64,000 nucleotides of DNA, taken from NCBI RefSeq assembly GCF_000813845.1, contig NZ_JWTB01000002.1, positions 1-64,000 on the forward strand. Direction: 5' to 3'. Origin of the DNA: Pseudarthrobacter phenanthrenivorans (GTDB lineage Bacteria; Actinomycetota; Actinomycetes; Actinomycetales; Micrococcaceae). A model generated the notes under the pieces. That model saw nothing but the letters and a program-made list of their open reading frames with translations, was not told where the DNA came from and ran no database searches. Shown here in pieces: positions 52,741 through 62,095 of this stretch. Position 1 is the stretch's first letter. Each line of letters starts with the position of its first letter. Both the position numbers and the translations under genes were made by a program.

Positions 52741-54086
52741 TTTGCCCCCATCAGGTCGGCTGCGGTTTCGATGAACTTGGAGTGGTGGCTGACCTCGGCG
52801 AATTCTGGCCGCGCCAGCAGCGCCAGGTGGACGGGGACGGTGGTCTTGACCCCTTCAATGTGTGTTGCCTCCAGCGCCGCCAACGTGGCGGCGATGGCGG
52901 CATTCCGGTCCGGGGCATGGACGGCAAGCTTGGCCAGGAGGGAGTCGTAGTAGGGGCTCACAACCGAACCTGCTTCCACTCCTGTGTCCACGCGGATGCC
53001 CTCACCCGATGGCCAGTCCAGGGACCGGATGGTTCCGGGGCTGGGGAAGAAGTGGTTGCTGGGGTCTTCCGCGTTGATGCGGCATTCGATGGCGTGGCCG
53101 CTGATGTGCACATCGTCCTGGGAAATGGACATGGATCCGGTGGAGGCAATCAGGAGCTGCTCGCGGACCAGGTCCACGCCGGTGATCTGCTCGGTGATGG
53201 GGTGCTCCACCTGGATGCGGGTGTTCATTTCAATGAATGCCGCCTCGTGGTTGAGGGGGTCGTACAGGAACTCCACAGTCCCCGCTCCGTGGTAGCCGCA
53301 CTCGCGGGCAAGGGCCACGGAGGACTCCCGGATGGTTGCGCGGACGGCTTCAGGAAGATTTGGGGCCGGCGCTTCCTCCAGAACCTTCTGGGAACGGCGC
53401 TGCATGGAACAGTCGCGGTCGCCAAGGTGGATGAAGTTGGTTCCATCGCCCAGGACCTGCACCTCAACATGGCGGGCGTGCTCCACGAACCGTTCCAGGT
53501 AGACGGTGGCGTCGCCGAAGACGGCGGCCGCCTCGCCCCTGGCCATCTCGATGGTTTCCAGGAGTTCACTTTCGTCGTGCACGAACCGGATTCCCCTGCC
53601 ACCCCCGCCGGCGGAAGCCTTCACCACCAGCGGGTACCCGATGCCGCGTGCAATTGCGACGGCATCAGCTTCCGGATCCAGGGGGCCGTCCGACCCCCGA
53701 AGCACGGGGACTCCGGCCTTGGCCGCAGCTTCCCGGGCCAGTGACTTGTTACCCATCATGGCGATGGTGTCCGCGTTCGGGCCCACCCAGGTCAGGCCTG
53801 CTTCCGCCACCTTCCGGGCGAAGTCGGCATTCTCCGAGAGGAAACCGTAGCCCGGGTGCACGGCGTCGCACCCCTGCTCTTGGGCCGCGGCCACAAGTGC
53901 GTCCTGGTTCAGGTAGCTGGCCGCTGCCTGAGCCGGGCCGACCACTACGTAGTGGTCGGCGGACTTGGCTGCCAGCGATTCCGCATCGGGCTCGCTGACC
54001 CCCAGGGCCGTCTCAATGCCCATTTCACGGGCGGTCCTGGCGATCCGTACGGCAATCTCGCCGCGGTTTGCGATGAACAGTTTCAT
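52737..54086 (-). CDS. Biotin carboxylase (AccC-type), locus 2
   Basis: Enzyme of 449 aa: [22 protein letters not shown] at the N-terminus, ATP-grasp ASAGGGGRGIRFV, RDCSMQRRSQKVLEEAPAPN, and [18 protein letters not shown]. Complete biotin carboxylase with no attached biotin carrier, unlike locus 1; the BCCP is the next gene. Placed between PxpB (4-nt overlap) and the carrier, within an oxoproline operon and away from acyl-CoA genes. Same reasoning on role as for locus 1. Confidence 0.92.
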   Translation of the reverse strand: MKLFIANRGEIAVRIARTAREMGIETALGVSEPDAESLAAKSADHYVVVGPAQAAASYLNQDALVAAAQEQGCDAVHPGYGFLSENADFARKVAEAGLTWVGPNADTIAMMGNKSLAREAAAKAGVPVLRGSDGPLDPEADAVAIARGIGYPLVVKASAGGGGRGIRFVHDESELLETIEMARGEAAAVFGDATVYLERFVEHARHVEVQVLGDGTNFIHLGDRDCSMQRRSQKVLEEAPAPNLPEAVRATIRESSVALARECGYHGAGTVEFLYDPLNHEAAFIEMNTRIQVEHPITEQITGVDLVREQLLIASTGSMSISQDDVHISGHAIECRINAEDPSNHFFPSPGTIRSLDWPSGEGIRVDTGVEAGSVVSPYYDSLLAKLAVHAPDRNAAIAATLAALEATHIEGVKTTVPVHLALLARPEFAEVSHHSKFIETAADLMGAK

Positions 54087-54095
54087 GGGCTGCCT

Positions 54096-54335
54096 TTATC
54101 CTTCCCGGATGACGACGATGGTGTCGCCAGGGTTGACCATCTCGCCTTCGTTGACTTCAAAGGATTCAAGGGTGCCGGCGACGTCGGACTGGATCTCGGT
54201 GAACTGCTTCATGATCTCCACGATGCCGATGGTCTGGCCGACTTCGATGGTGTCGCCTTCATTGGCGAAAGGGGGTTTGCCCGGGCCGGGCTTGCGGTAG
54301 AAGACTCCGGGAAGTGGGGAAACGATCGTGGCCAT
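54096..54335 (-). CDS. Biotin carboxyl carrier domain protein (79 aa), locus 2
   Basis: Protein of 79 aa that is essentially only the biotinyl domain: SPLPGVFYRKPGPGKPPFANEGDTIEVGQTIGIVEIMKQFTEIQSDVAGTLESFEV. The modified lysine is Lys43 in EIMKQF, with Ile in place of the common Ala/Val before MK. It carries carboxybiotin between the adjacent biotin carboxylase and PxpB/PxpC. Start ATG at 54335; 9 nt after the carboxylase. Confidence 0.88.
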   Translation of the reverse strand: MATIVSPLPGVFYRKPGPGKPPFANEGDTIEVGQTIGIVEIMKQFTEIQSDVAGTLESFEVNEGEMVNPGDTIVVIREG

Positions 54336-54348
54336 GTGCTTGTCGCTT

Positions 54349-55113
54349 TCAGGAGTGGGTGGAAGTGGATGAGTCGAGTGCCTTGCGCACGGCTGAGGCG
54401 ACGGCCACGGCGTTGGGAGCATCGGAGTGCACGCAGATGCTCTGGAACGCGATGTTCAGGGGAGTGCCGTCGACGGCGGGAACGGGTTCACCAGCCACGG
54501 CCCGGCTGACACGTTCTGCGGCCGCGGCCGGGTCGGTGGGCTCGGGCCGGCGCTGGATGAGGAGCTCACCGCCCGGGCCGTAGTTGAGGTCCACGTAGAG
54601 TTCCGCAACGAAGTCCACGCCTAAGGCGCGGCACACCGTTTCGTGGGCGGTGCCTGCCAAGCCGTAGAAAGGAACACCGAATTGTTTCGCCGTCCCGGCC
54701 GCCGCCTGCATGAGCTCTTCGTCTCCGGCGAGCATGCCGTACAGGGCACCGTGGGGTTTGATGTGGTTGAGGGACAGCCCGTTCTTTGCCAGGAAAGCGG
54801 TCAAAGCCCCGGTCTGGTACAGGATGATCGACTCAACCTCGTCCGGGCTGAGGACCATGCGGCGGCGGCCGAAACCCATGGGATCGGGGAGGCCGGGATG
54901 GGCTCCGACGGCCACCCCGTGTTCGGCGGCAAGGGCCACCGTCCGGTTCATGACGTCCGGGTCCCCGGCGTGGTAGCCGCAGGCGACGTTGGCGACATCG
55001 ATGATCTCCATCAGGGCAACGTCGTTTCCGAACTCATGCAATCCAAAGCCTTCACCCATGTCCGAATTCAGGAGCACCCGGGCAGGCGTGGTTTCCGTCA
55101 CGTTTTTTTGCAT
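54349..55113 (-). CDS. pxpA: 5-oxoprolinase subunit A-like protein (LamB/YcsF), locus 2
   Basis: LamB/YcsF protein of 254 aa with LNSDMGEGFGLHEF, ANVACGYHAGDPDVMNRT, HPGLPDPMGFGRRRM and LNHIKPHGALYGM. Start at 55113 (MQKNVTETTPARVLLNSDMGEG). First gene of the operon, opposite the PucR regulator across a 100-base gap. The extended C-terminus ends in STSTHS. Role as in locus 1: hydrolase half of the oxoproline or lactam-opening system. Confidence 0.9.
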   Translation of the reverse strand: MQKNVTETTPARVLLNSDMGEGFGLHEFGNDVALMEIIDVANVACGYHAGDPDVMNRTVALAAEHGVAVGAHPGLPDPMGFGRRRMVLSPDEVESIILYQTGALTAFLAKNGLSLNHIKPHGALYGMLAGDEELMQAAAGTAKQFGVPFYGLAGTAHETVCRALGVDFVAELYVDLNYGPGGELLIQRRPEPTDPAAAAERVSRAVAGEPVPAVDGTPLNIAFQSICVHSDAPNAVAVASAVRKALDSSTSTHS

Positions 55114-55148
55114 GCTGGCAACGGTACAGAGCCAGCGGACCGGCCGGA

Positions 55149-55167
55149 ATTGGGCGGATCGCCGAAT
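55149..55167. promoter_or_regulatory. Near-palindrome between PxpA and PucR genes
   Basis: ATTGGGCG-GAT-CGCCGAAT, arms 7/8 matched. In the 100-base divergent intergenic, so it may be the PucR site controlling both sides. Confidence 0.4.
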
Positions 55168-55213
55168 ATGGGCACGCGGATTATGCTTCTTGCACTAACC
55201 CTGAGGAGTTGCC

Positions 55214-56659
55214 ATGCGTGTTGCCGATCTACTGGCGGATCCGGCGCTGAACATCCGCCTTGCTGTGCAGGGCAGCCCGGAACGCGTCGCCCGGCCCATC
55301 GCCTGGTGTGCACCCACGGAGCACATGGACCCAACGCCCTTCCTCAGCGTCAACGCTCTGCTGCTGACCAACGGGATGGGCCTCAACGTCAAGGACTACC
55401 GGATCTGGGATGCCTACGTTGAACGCCTGATGTCCGTTCCCGTGTCCGCTCTCGTTTTCGGCCTGGGCGCCGCACACCGCGAACTGCCGGCCGGCCTGGT
55501 AAAGGCCTGCGAAGCCCACGGCCTTCCGTTGCTTGAACTGCCTCCGGAGGTGCCGTTCATCCTGGTGATGCGGCACGTGGACCAGCGCATCGCGGCCGAA
55601 CGCTATGCGGAGCTCCGCGCCGGGTGGGAGCTGGCGGATGAGTGCACCAGGCTGGCGGCGGGAGGCCATTCCCTGGCGCAGGTTCTGGAGCGGGTGGCCA
55701 CCGCCGTCCGCGCGCGGGTGGCGGTCCTTGACCACAACGGCTTTGAACTCCTGTCCGCAGGAACAGCGGACGGCGGAACGGCCCGGACCACGCTGAGACT
55801 GCCCAGCGGCGGAATCCTCCACTTCAGGCTGGCCATCGAGGGCATCACGAGCAGCCTGGTCCTGCAGCCGCTGCTGGGGCCGGTGGCTGCGGTCATTGCC
55901 ATGCAGCTGAGCTACACCCTGGGTTCGCGCTCGCCCCTGCATTCGCGGGAGGCCGCCCGGTTCATGGAGGCGCTTTACGAGGCAAGGGGAACGCCCGCAG
56001 CGGCCCTGCGGCGCTACGCTGTGGAGGCCGGATTCAAGCCCGAGGGGGAGTGGGGTGCGGTGCTGATCGGCGCTGCCGGGGAGGTGGCCCCCGCAAAGCT
56101 GAGGACCATCGCTTGGCGGGTGCGGGTCGGCCTGCAGGCCGAGTACAGCACCGTGCGGTTCATGGAGGAGGCCGGCCTCACCACCGTGCTGGTGCAGCGC
56201 GGGGAAGCCGGGATGGAACTGATGGACGCCGTCCGGAAGTCTTTCCAGGACGCGCCGGAACTCTCCGCTGTCGTCTCCGGGTGCGGGAACCTGGACGAAC
56301 TGCCGCTGGTGCTCCAGCTGGCCCGCCGCCGTGTGGGCGAGCCGGGGCTCCATCAGGCGCCGGTCGCTGACTTGGCCGGCGTGGTGGAAGGCCTGCCCGG
56401 CGCCGGGCTGGTGGCCATGTCCCGGCGGCTCCTGGCCCCGTTGATGTCCGACGGCGGCACGGCCTTGCGCGAAACGCTCGAGGCCTACCTGCGGCACAGC
56501 GGGAATACCCGCGAGACCTGCAGGGAGCTCTTCATCCACCGCAACACCCTGACGTACAGGTTGCGCAAGATTGAGGAGCTTCTCCGGGTTGACCTGGACG
56601 ACGGCGAAGTGCGGGCAACCTGCCTGCTGGCACTGCGGATCGTCGCCGCCGGAACCTAG
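55214..56659 (+). CDS. PucR-family transcriptional regulator
   Basis: Regulator of 481 aa: N-terminal PucR sensor domain (about 1-120), a middle GAF-like region, and a C-terminal HTH (about 425-480) with TRETCRELFIHRNTLTYRLRKIEELLRVDLDDGEVRATCLLAL, the PucR_C HTH_30 form. PucR proteins activate purine, allantoin and other nitrogen catabolism. It is divergent from oxoproline operon 2 and convergent with the LacI gene (4-nt overlap at the stops). Most likely activates operon 2 on substrate. Confidence 0.9.
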   Translation: MRVADLLADPALNIRLAVQGSPERVARPIAWCAPTEHMDPTPFLSVNALLLTNGMGLNVKDYRIWDAYVERLMSVPVSALVFGLGAAHRELPAGLVKACEAHGLPLLELPPEVPFILVMRHVDQRIAAERYAELRAGWELADECTRLAAGGHSLAQVLERVATAVRARVAVLDHNGFELLSAGTADGGTARTTLRLPSGGILHFRLAIEGITSSLVLQPLLGPVAAVIAMQLSYTLGSRSPLHSREAARFMEALYEARGTPAAALRRYAVEAGFKPEGEWGAVLIGAAGEVAPAKLRTIAWRVRVGLQAEYSTVRFMEEAGLTTVLVQRGEAGMELMDAVRKSFQDAPELSAVVSGCGNLDELPLVLQLARRRVGEPGLHQAPVADLAGVVEGLPGAGLVAMSRRLLAPLMSDGGTALRETLEAYLRHSGNTRETCRELFIHRNTLTYRLRKIEELLRVDLDDGEVRATCLLALRIVAAGT

Positions 56660-57711
56660 TTGGCGGCCATTTCCGCGGGCGCCCTGGCGGCGCTGCTTTC
56701 CCGGACGCACAGGGTGGGCGTCAGCCGTTCAGGTTGGGGTCTTTCGCCCCTGAGTACGGCCTGGATCAACTGCACTGCCGTCCGCCCGATGTCGGCCATC
56801 GGGGAATGGACGGAGGTCAGCGGAATGGGAAGTTCGGCGGCCAGGGAGGTGTCGTTGTAGCCCACCACCGCCACATCCTGACCCACGGTGAGGCCGTGGG
56901 AGCGCAAGGCTCCCATGGCTCCAATGGCGGCAAAGTCGTTGACGGCGAAGATGGCGGTGGGCCGCGGCCTGCGGCTGGCGAGGATCCTTTCCCCTGCCTC
57001 CCGGCCCCCGGCCGTATCGAACCTGGACCAGACCACTTCATCGTCCGAGATGGTGCCGCCCAGAGACCGCCAGCGGTCCAGGAAGCCGGCGGTGCGGTCG
57101 ACGGCGGTGCTTGCGTACGGTTCACCGGCGATCACGGCGACCTGCCGGTGGCCCATCTCCCACAGGTGGCTGGCCACGAGTTCGCCGCCGACGACGTCGT
57201 CACAGGTGGCAGAGGGGTAGCCGGGCACCCGGCGGTTCATGAGGACGAACGGGACCTTCCGGTCGGTCAGTTCCTGCAGGAGGCCGCCGTCAAGGTGCGC
57301 GTCACCAATGATGAGGCCGTCCACGCGGCGCGCCAGCATCAGGTCTATCTTCCGCCGCTGTTCCTCGGGATCATCGCGGGAGTTCATCACGAAGGCGGAG
57401 TAACCCACCTCGGCGGAGGCCTCGTCGATGCCCTCGTACATGATGGCCAGGACCAGGTCCGAGAGCCGCGGGACGATCACCCCGAGCAGCTTGGTCCGAC
57501 GGGTGCGAAGGCTGGCCGCCTGCGGGTCGGGGGAGTAGCCGAGCTTTCGGGCCAGGTCGCGGACGCGCTCTGCGGTGGCTGCCGAGGCTGCTCCCTTGGC
57601 GACGTCAGAGCCGGAATGCAGGACCCTGGAGACTGTGGACGGATGCACGCCCAGTTCCCGGGCCAAATCCTTCAGCGTGACTGTCCGGCCGCCGTCGGCC
57701 TTTTCTTGCAT
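56656..57711 (-). CDS. LacI-family transcriptional regulator
   Basis: Regulator of about 351 aa with the LacI HTH (TLKDLARELGVHPSTVSRVLHSG), followed by a periplasmic-binding-protein-like sensor (VIVPRLSDLVLAIMYEGIDEA, GDAHLDGGLL, RPTAIFAVNDFAAIGAMGALRS). Start chosen at the ATG at 57711 because AGGAG lies 7 bases upstream; ATG 57717 and GTG 57729 are alternatives. It faces the asparaginase operon and its operators. Ligand probably a sugar or amide-related compound, unknown. Confidence 0.9.
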   Translation of the reverse strand: MQEKADGGRTVTLKDLARELGVHPSTVSRVLHSGSDVAKGAASAATAERVRDLARKLGYSPDPQAASLRTRRTKLLGVIVPRLSDLVLAIMYEGIDEASAEVGYSAFVMNSRDDPEEQRRKIDLMLARRVDGLIIGDAHLDGGLLQELTDRKVPFVLMNRRVPGYPSATCDDVVGGELVASHLWEMGHRQVAVIAGEPYASTAVDRTAGFLDRWRSLGGTISDDEVVWSRFDTAGGREAGERILASRRPRPTAIFAVNDFAAIGAMGALRSHGLTVGQDVAVVGYNDTSLAAELPIPLTSVHSPMADIGRTAVQLIQAVLRGERPQPERLTPTLCVRESSAARAPAEMAAN

Positions 57712-57780
57712 GTCCATTCTCCTGCCCACTGTAATCCAGGTCCGCCGCCCGGCCCTTCACAGCAGGGTTACAAGCGGCTC

Positions 57781-57809
57781 TTGACGTGATTCGCTTCACA
57801 TCCTATAGT
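57781..57809 (+). promoter_or_regulatory. Sigma-70-type promoter of the asparaginase operon
   Basis: TTGACG (57781-57786), 17-bp spacer, TATAGT (57804-57809). The strongest promoter match found in the window. The operator at 57824 lies at about +9 relative to a start near 57816. Confidence 0.8.
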
Positions 57810-57823
57810 CGTTCATCAACGCA

Positions 57824-57839
57824 ACCCAAACGTTTGGGT
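57824..57839. promoter_or_regulatory. LacI operator 1, perfect 16-bp palindrome
   Basis: ACCCAAACGTTTGGGT, with the central CG typical of LacI-family operators. It is positioned to block transcription from the promoter at 57781. Confidence 0.88.
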
Positions 57840-57924
57840 AGAGTTCCCAAAACTTCCTCCCGGCACCCCCATCCCCGGCGCCGCCAGCCTTGTCCCGTGC
57901 AATACCCGTCTTCCGCGCAGTGCT

Positions 57925-57940
57925 ACCCAAACGATTGGGT
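57925..57940. promoter_or_regulatory. LacI operator 2
   Basis: ACCCAAACGATTGGGT, one mismatch from operator 1, 33 bases before the asparaginase start. Two sites 101 bases apart (centre to centre) suggest looping or cooperative repression. Confidence 0.82.
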
Positions 57941-57972
57941 TTCCCGTCGCGGAGCAAACCACCGGAGCTGAA

Positions 57973-58992
57973 ATGACCCTTACCGACTCTCATGTCGTGC
58001 TGCTGGCTACCGGAGGCACCATCTCGTCGCGTTCTTCCCAGGGCGGCGGCGCAGTCGCCTCCGATACCGGGGAGCAAGTGTTCAAAGCCCTCGGCTCGCC
58101 CGCCTCCCACCCCGTCCGGGTCCTCGATGTCTTCCAGAAAGGGTCCTACCTCCTGACATTCGAGGACATGCTCCGGATCTGCGCCACTATCAAGGACGTC
58201 CTTAAGGACCCCAAGGTCCTGGGCGTGGTGGTGACCCATGGGACGGACACCATGGAGGAGACTGCCTACCTTGCCGACCTGACCCACAGCGACGAGCGGC
58301 CGGTTGTCTTCACCGGCTCGCAGCGGGCCGCCGACTCCGACGCTCCCGACGGCCCGGACAACGTGGCCCGGGCCATCGCCGTCGCGGGTTCAAAAGAGGG
58401 AAAAGGAAAAGGCGTGATGGTGTGCTTTGCAGGCACCATATTCCCGGCCGCCGGCGTCAGGAAAAGCCAGACTCTTCGGCTCAATGCCTTTGCGAACCCC
58501 GATTTCGGGGTACTTGGCCAGGTATCAGCCCGGGGAGAAGTTGCAATGGCGGGCAGTGGCAGCAGGCGTGAGGCCCTGCCTTTGCCCCAGCCCGACGGCC
58601 GCTCCCCACGGGTGGACCTGGTTGCCGCCTACCCCGGCGCCGACTCCACCCTGATGCACGCCGCCCTTGAAGCAGGAGCGGAAGGCATCGTCCTGCAAGG
58701 AACCGGAAGCGGCAATGCCAACCGCAACCTCTGCTCCAAGGTCGCCGCCGCGGTGGCGTCCGGCGTCGTGGTGGTCACCAGCACGCGCGTGGACGCGGGC
58801 CCCGTGGTCCCCATCTACGGAGCAGGCGGCGGAGGTGAAGACCTCCGGGCCGCCGGTGCCGTAGCCTCCGGCCACCTCCGACCGTCCCAGTCGCTGATCT
58901 TGCTCAGCCTCCTGCTCCGGATCAACCCCGACAGGACGTGGATCACCGAAATCTTCACCCAACGAGGGAGGCCCCCTGAACCTTCCGCCTGA
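57973..58992 (+). CDS. L-asparaginase
   Basis: Type I/II asparaginase of 339 aa hydrolysing asparagine (or a related amide) to aspartate and ammonia. The N-terminal catalytic Thr motif ATGGTISS, second catalytic site VVTHGTDTMEETAYLA and GSQRAADSDAPDGPDN are present. No signal peptide; cytoplasmic. GGAG lies about 6 bases before the ATG. First gene of the LacI-controlled operon. Confidence 0.92.
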   Translation: MTLTDSHVVLLATGGTISSRSSQGGGAVASDTGEQVFKALGSPASHPVRVLDVFQKGSYLLTFEDMLRICATIKDVLKDPKVLGVVVTHGTDTMEETAYLADLTHSDERPVVFTGSQRAADSDAPDGPDNVARAIAVAGSKEGKGKGVMVCFAGTIFPAAGVRKSQTLRLNAFANPDFGVLGQVSARGEVAMAGSGSRREALPLPQPDGRSPRVDLVAAYPGADSTLMHAALEAGAEGIVLQGTGSGNANRNLCSKVAAAVASGVVVVTSTRVDAGPVVPIYGAGGGGEDLRAAGAVASGHLRPSQSLILLSLLLRINPDRTWITEIFTQRGRPPEPSA

Positions 58993-59036
58993 CACCCCAG
59001 AACATCCCGGTTTATTCATATTGAAAGGAAATTCCC

Positions 59037-59927
59037 ATGGCAAAGGACATTCAAGTCGCCTTCGGTGTGGACGTTGACGCCGTCGCAGGCCAGCTCGGCT
59101 CCTACGGAGGCGAGGACTCGCCCTGTGATATCTCGCGCGGCATGTTCGCCGGCGAGGTCGGCGGGCCCCGCCTGATCCGCCTTTTCGAAAAGTACAACCT
59201 TCCGTCCACGTGGTTCGTGCCGGGGCACTCCATCGAAACCTTCCCCGATCTGACGCGCATGATCGCTGATGCCGGACACGAAATAGGCGTGCATGGATAC
59301 TCGCACGAGAACCCGATCGCGATGACGCGCGAGCAGGAGACGGCGATCCTTGACCGGTCCATCGAACTCATCGAGAAAGTCTCGGGCAAACGCCCCACGG
59401 GCTACGTCGCCCCCTGGTGGGAGTTCTCGCCCGTCACCAACGAAATCCTGCTTGAACGGGGCATCAAGTACGACCACTCCCTGATGCACCGCGACTTCGA
59501 GCCGTACTACGTCCGGGTGGGCGACTCATGGAAAAAGATCGACTACACCAAGGATGCCCAGACCTGGATGGAGCCGTTGGTACGCGGAGAGGAAACCGAC
59601 CTCGTTGAGATCCCGGCCAACTGGTACCTCGATGACCTGCCGCCCATGATGTTCATCAAGTCCGCGCCCAACTCGCACGGCTTCGTCAACCCCCGCGACA
59701 TCGAGGAAATGTGGCGGGACCAGTTCGACTGGGTCCACCGCGAAATGGACCAGGCCGTCTTCACCATGACCATCCACCCGGACGTCTCCGGCCGTCCCCA
59801 GGTGCTCCTCATGCTCGAGCGCCTCATCGAACACATCAACTCCCATGAGGGCGTCACCTGGTGCACCTTCGACCAGATCGCCGACTCCTTCCTCGCACGC
59901 AGCCCCCGAAAGGACAGCAAGTCATGA
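59037..59927 (+). CDS. Polysaccharide deacetylase-fold protein (imidase/deacetylase type)
   Basis: Protein of 296 aa with the NodB fold: FGVDVDA (acidic metal region), [19 protein letters not shown] (the HxxxH metal pair) and [11 protein letters not shown] in place of the Arg-containing motif 3. The fold serves chitin/peptidoglycan deacetylases, but relatives in this subgroup include cyclic imide hydrolases and allantoinase-like PuuE. In an operon with asparaginase, imide opening is attractive, though unproven. ATG overlaps the MFS start. Confidence 0.85.
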   Translation: MAKDIQVAFGVDVDAVAGQLGSYGGEDSPCDISRGMFAGEVGGPRLIRLFEKYNLPSTWFVPGHSIETFPDLTRMIADAGHEIGVHGYSHENPIAMTREQETAILDRSIELIEKVSGKRPTGYVAPWWEFSPVTNEILLERGIKYDHSLMHRDFEPYYVRVGDSWKKIDYTKDAQTWMEPLVRGEETDLVEIPANWYLDDLPPMMFIKSAPNSHGFVNPRDIEEMWRDQFDWVHREMDQAVFTMTIHPDVSGRPQVLLMLERLIEHINSHEGVTWCTFDQIADSFLARSPRKDSKS

Positions 59928-61315
59928 GCATCCACGAACCGGCTGTCGACCTGTCGCAGCCCCGGCCGGACGAGAAGCGCCGCTTCCCGGTCTTTTCCAA
60001 GCGCAACACCTCAACCGCCACCGTGCTCGCCCTGCTCGCGTGGACCGTGGCCGTCTTCGACTACGGGCTGTTCGGCACGCTGCTGCCGGCCATGGAGCAG
60101 GAATTCGGCTGGACCGCCCCCGAGGCGTACGCCATCAACACGTGGATCGCCGTCGGTACCGCCATTGTCTGCTTCGGCATCGGGCCGGTCATCGACCGCC
60201 TGGGACGGCGCAAAGGCATGATGACCACCATCGGCGGCACCGCCGTCGTCTCCGGACTGACGGCACTGATCCCCACCGGCATCCCCTTCTTCAGCAACGC
60301 CATGCTGGTGGTGGTCCGTTCCTTCGGCGGCCTCGGATTCTCCGAGCAGGCCGTGAACGCCACCTACATGAACGAGGTCTACCAGGTCACCGAGGTGGCC
60401 GATAAGCGCAAGCGCCCCGGCTTCCATTACTCCTTCATCCAGGGAGGATGGCCGCTCGGCTTCCTGCTGGCCAGCGCACTGGCCCTGGCCTTCCTGCCCT
60501 CCCTGGGCTGGCGCGCCCTGTACCTGATGGCCACCATCCCGGCCGCCGTCATCGTCTGGGTCATCGCCAGGAAGCTCAAGGAAACACCCCAGTTCGAGCT
60601 GCACCACAAGTTGACCGAGCTTGAAAAGCACGGAAAGACGGAGGACGCGCACGCCCTCGCCCACTCCTACGGCGTCGAGCACTCCTCGGCAGCGCCCCTC
60701 AAGCGCATCTGGGAGCCGCACCTGCGCCGGAACACCATTGTGTTCTCGCTCGCCTGGATCGTGAACTTCTTCGGCATCACCATCTTCAGCGTCCTCGGCA
60801 GCTCGGTACTGAAGAACGCGAAGGGCGTAGAGCTTTCCGATGCGTTCTGGATGCTGATCGTCATCAACCTGCTGGCCTACTTCGGCTACGTCTTCCACGG
60901 CTGGCTCGGTGACAAGATCGGCCGCAAGCGGACCATCATCGGCGGCTGGATCCTCTCGGGCATCTCCTTCTCCATCATGCTCAGCCCGATCGCCACCAGC
61001 CCGTTCATGATCATCCTGACCTACGGCGCTGGCCTGTTCTTCCTGGTGGGCCCCTACGCCGCCATCCAGTACTTCATGGCCGAGTGCTACCCGGTGAGCT
61101 GCCGGGCCACCGGAACCGCCTTCATCGGTGCCATGAGCCAGCCCGGAACCATCCTCGGCGGCGCCATCTTCACCGCCATCGCTGCCGGTGCCGGCACCGG
61201 CGCCGCGGCCCTCTGGGTCGGTGCCCTGGGCACCCTGGTCTCCGGACTCCTGATGATCGCCGCCAAGCCGCCTGTTGAAGCCCTGATGGAGGACCACCCC
61301 CATGACGTCGCCTAA
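59924..61315 (+). CDS. MFS transporter
   Basis: MFS permease of 463 aa with 12 helices, metabolite/H+ symporter type: [22 protein letters not shown] in helix 1, [36 protein letters not shown], and [19 protein letters not shown] long cytoplasmic loop lies between helices 6 and 7. ATGA overlap with the deacetylase gene and 14-nt overlap with the next SDR, so fully coupled. Imports the operon substrate, unknown. Confidence 0.9.
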   Translation: MSIHEPAVDLSQPRPDEKRRFPVFSKRNTSTATVLALLAWTVAVFDYGLFGTLLPAMEQEFGWTAPEAYAINTWIAVGTAIVCFGIGPVIDRLGRRKGMMTTIGGTAVVSGLTALIPTGIPFFSNAMLVVVRSFGGLGFSEQAVNATYMNEVYQVTEVADKRKRPGFHYSFIQGGWPLGFLLASALALAFLPSLGWRALYLMATIPAAVIVWVIARKLKETPQFELHHKLTELEKHGKTEDAHALAHSYGVEHSSAAPLKRIWEPHLRRNTIVFSLAWIVNFFGITIFSVLGSSVLKNAKGVELSDAFWMLIVINLLAYFGYVFHGWLGDKIGRKRTIIGGWILSGISFSIMLSPIATSPFMIILTYGAGLFFLVGPYAAIQYFMAECYPVSCRATGTAFIGAMSQPGTILGGAIFTAIAAGAGTGAAALWVGALGTLVSGLLMIAAKPPVEALMEDHPHDVA

Positions 61316-62069
61316 CAAAGTCGCCATCATCACCGGTGCCGCCAGCGGCATCGGCCGTGCCCTCGCCGTTCACTATGCGCGGCAGGGGGTGGTGTCGGTC
61401 ATCGGCACCTTCCCGGGCGATCCCCACGACCCCCAGGAAACCCTCCGGCTGGTCAAGGAGGCCAACGGCGAGGCGGTGATCCACGAAGTGGACGTCCGCA
61501 CCACCGCCTCCGTGGACGCCCTGGCCCAGCGGGCTCTGGACGAGTACGGCCGGCTGGACTACGCCATCGCCAACGCGGGCATCCTCCGCAATTCCCCGCT
61601 GGGGGAGATGACGGACGAACGCTGGCACGACATGCTCAACGTGGACCTCACCGGCGTGCTGCGCACGCTGCGGGCCGGGGCAGAGAGAATGACCGACGGC
61701 GGCGCGCTGGTTGCGGTCTCGTCCATCGCCGGCGGGGTCTACGGGTGGGAGGAACACGCGCACTATGCTGCCGCCAAGGCCGGCGTCCTGGGCCTGGTCC
61801 GCAGCGTGGCCGTGGAGCTCGGCCCGCGGCAGATCCGTGCCAACGCCGTGATCCCCGGCCTCATCGAAACGCCGCAGTCCCTGGACCCGGTGAACTCGCT
61901 GGGACCCGAAGGGCTTCAGCGGGCCGGGAACGACATCCCCTGGGGGCGGGTGGGCAAACCGGAGGAAGTGGCCAGCGTAATCGGGTTCCTCACCTCCGAT
62001 GATTCCCGGTACATCACGGGCCAGGCGCTGGTGGTTGACGGCGGCCTCACCGTAAAGATGCGCGCCTGA
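61302..62069 (+). CDS. SDR family oxidoreductase 1
   Basis: Short-chain dehydrogenase of 255 aa: [18 protein letters not shown] (Rossmann cofactor site), IANAGIL, catalytic SS with YAAAKAG (Ser-Tyr-Lys) and [14 protein letters not shown](P)-dependent alcohol/ketone conversion; substrate unknown. Overlaps the MFS by 14 nt. Part of the asparaginase operon. Confidence 0.92.
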   Translation: MTSPNKVAIITGAASGIGRALAVHYARQGVVSVIGTFPGDPHDPQETLRLVKEANGEAVIHEVDVRTTASVDALAQRALDEYGRLDYAIANAGILRNSPLGEMTDERWHDMLNVDLTGVLRTLRAGAERMTDGGALVAVSSIAGGVYGWEEHAHYAAAKAGVLGLVRSVAVELGPRQIRANAVIPGLIETPQSLDPVNSLGPEGLQRAGNDIPWGRVGKPEEVASVIGFLTSDDSRYITGQALVVDGGLTVKMRA

Positions 62070-62095
62070 GGGCGCGCCGGGAAGGAAAGGACACC

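Noticed and set aside
53856..54509. 217-aa plus-strand frame opposite the biotin carboxylase and carrier genes
   Set aside because: Antisense to well-supported genes of the oxoproline operon.
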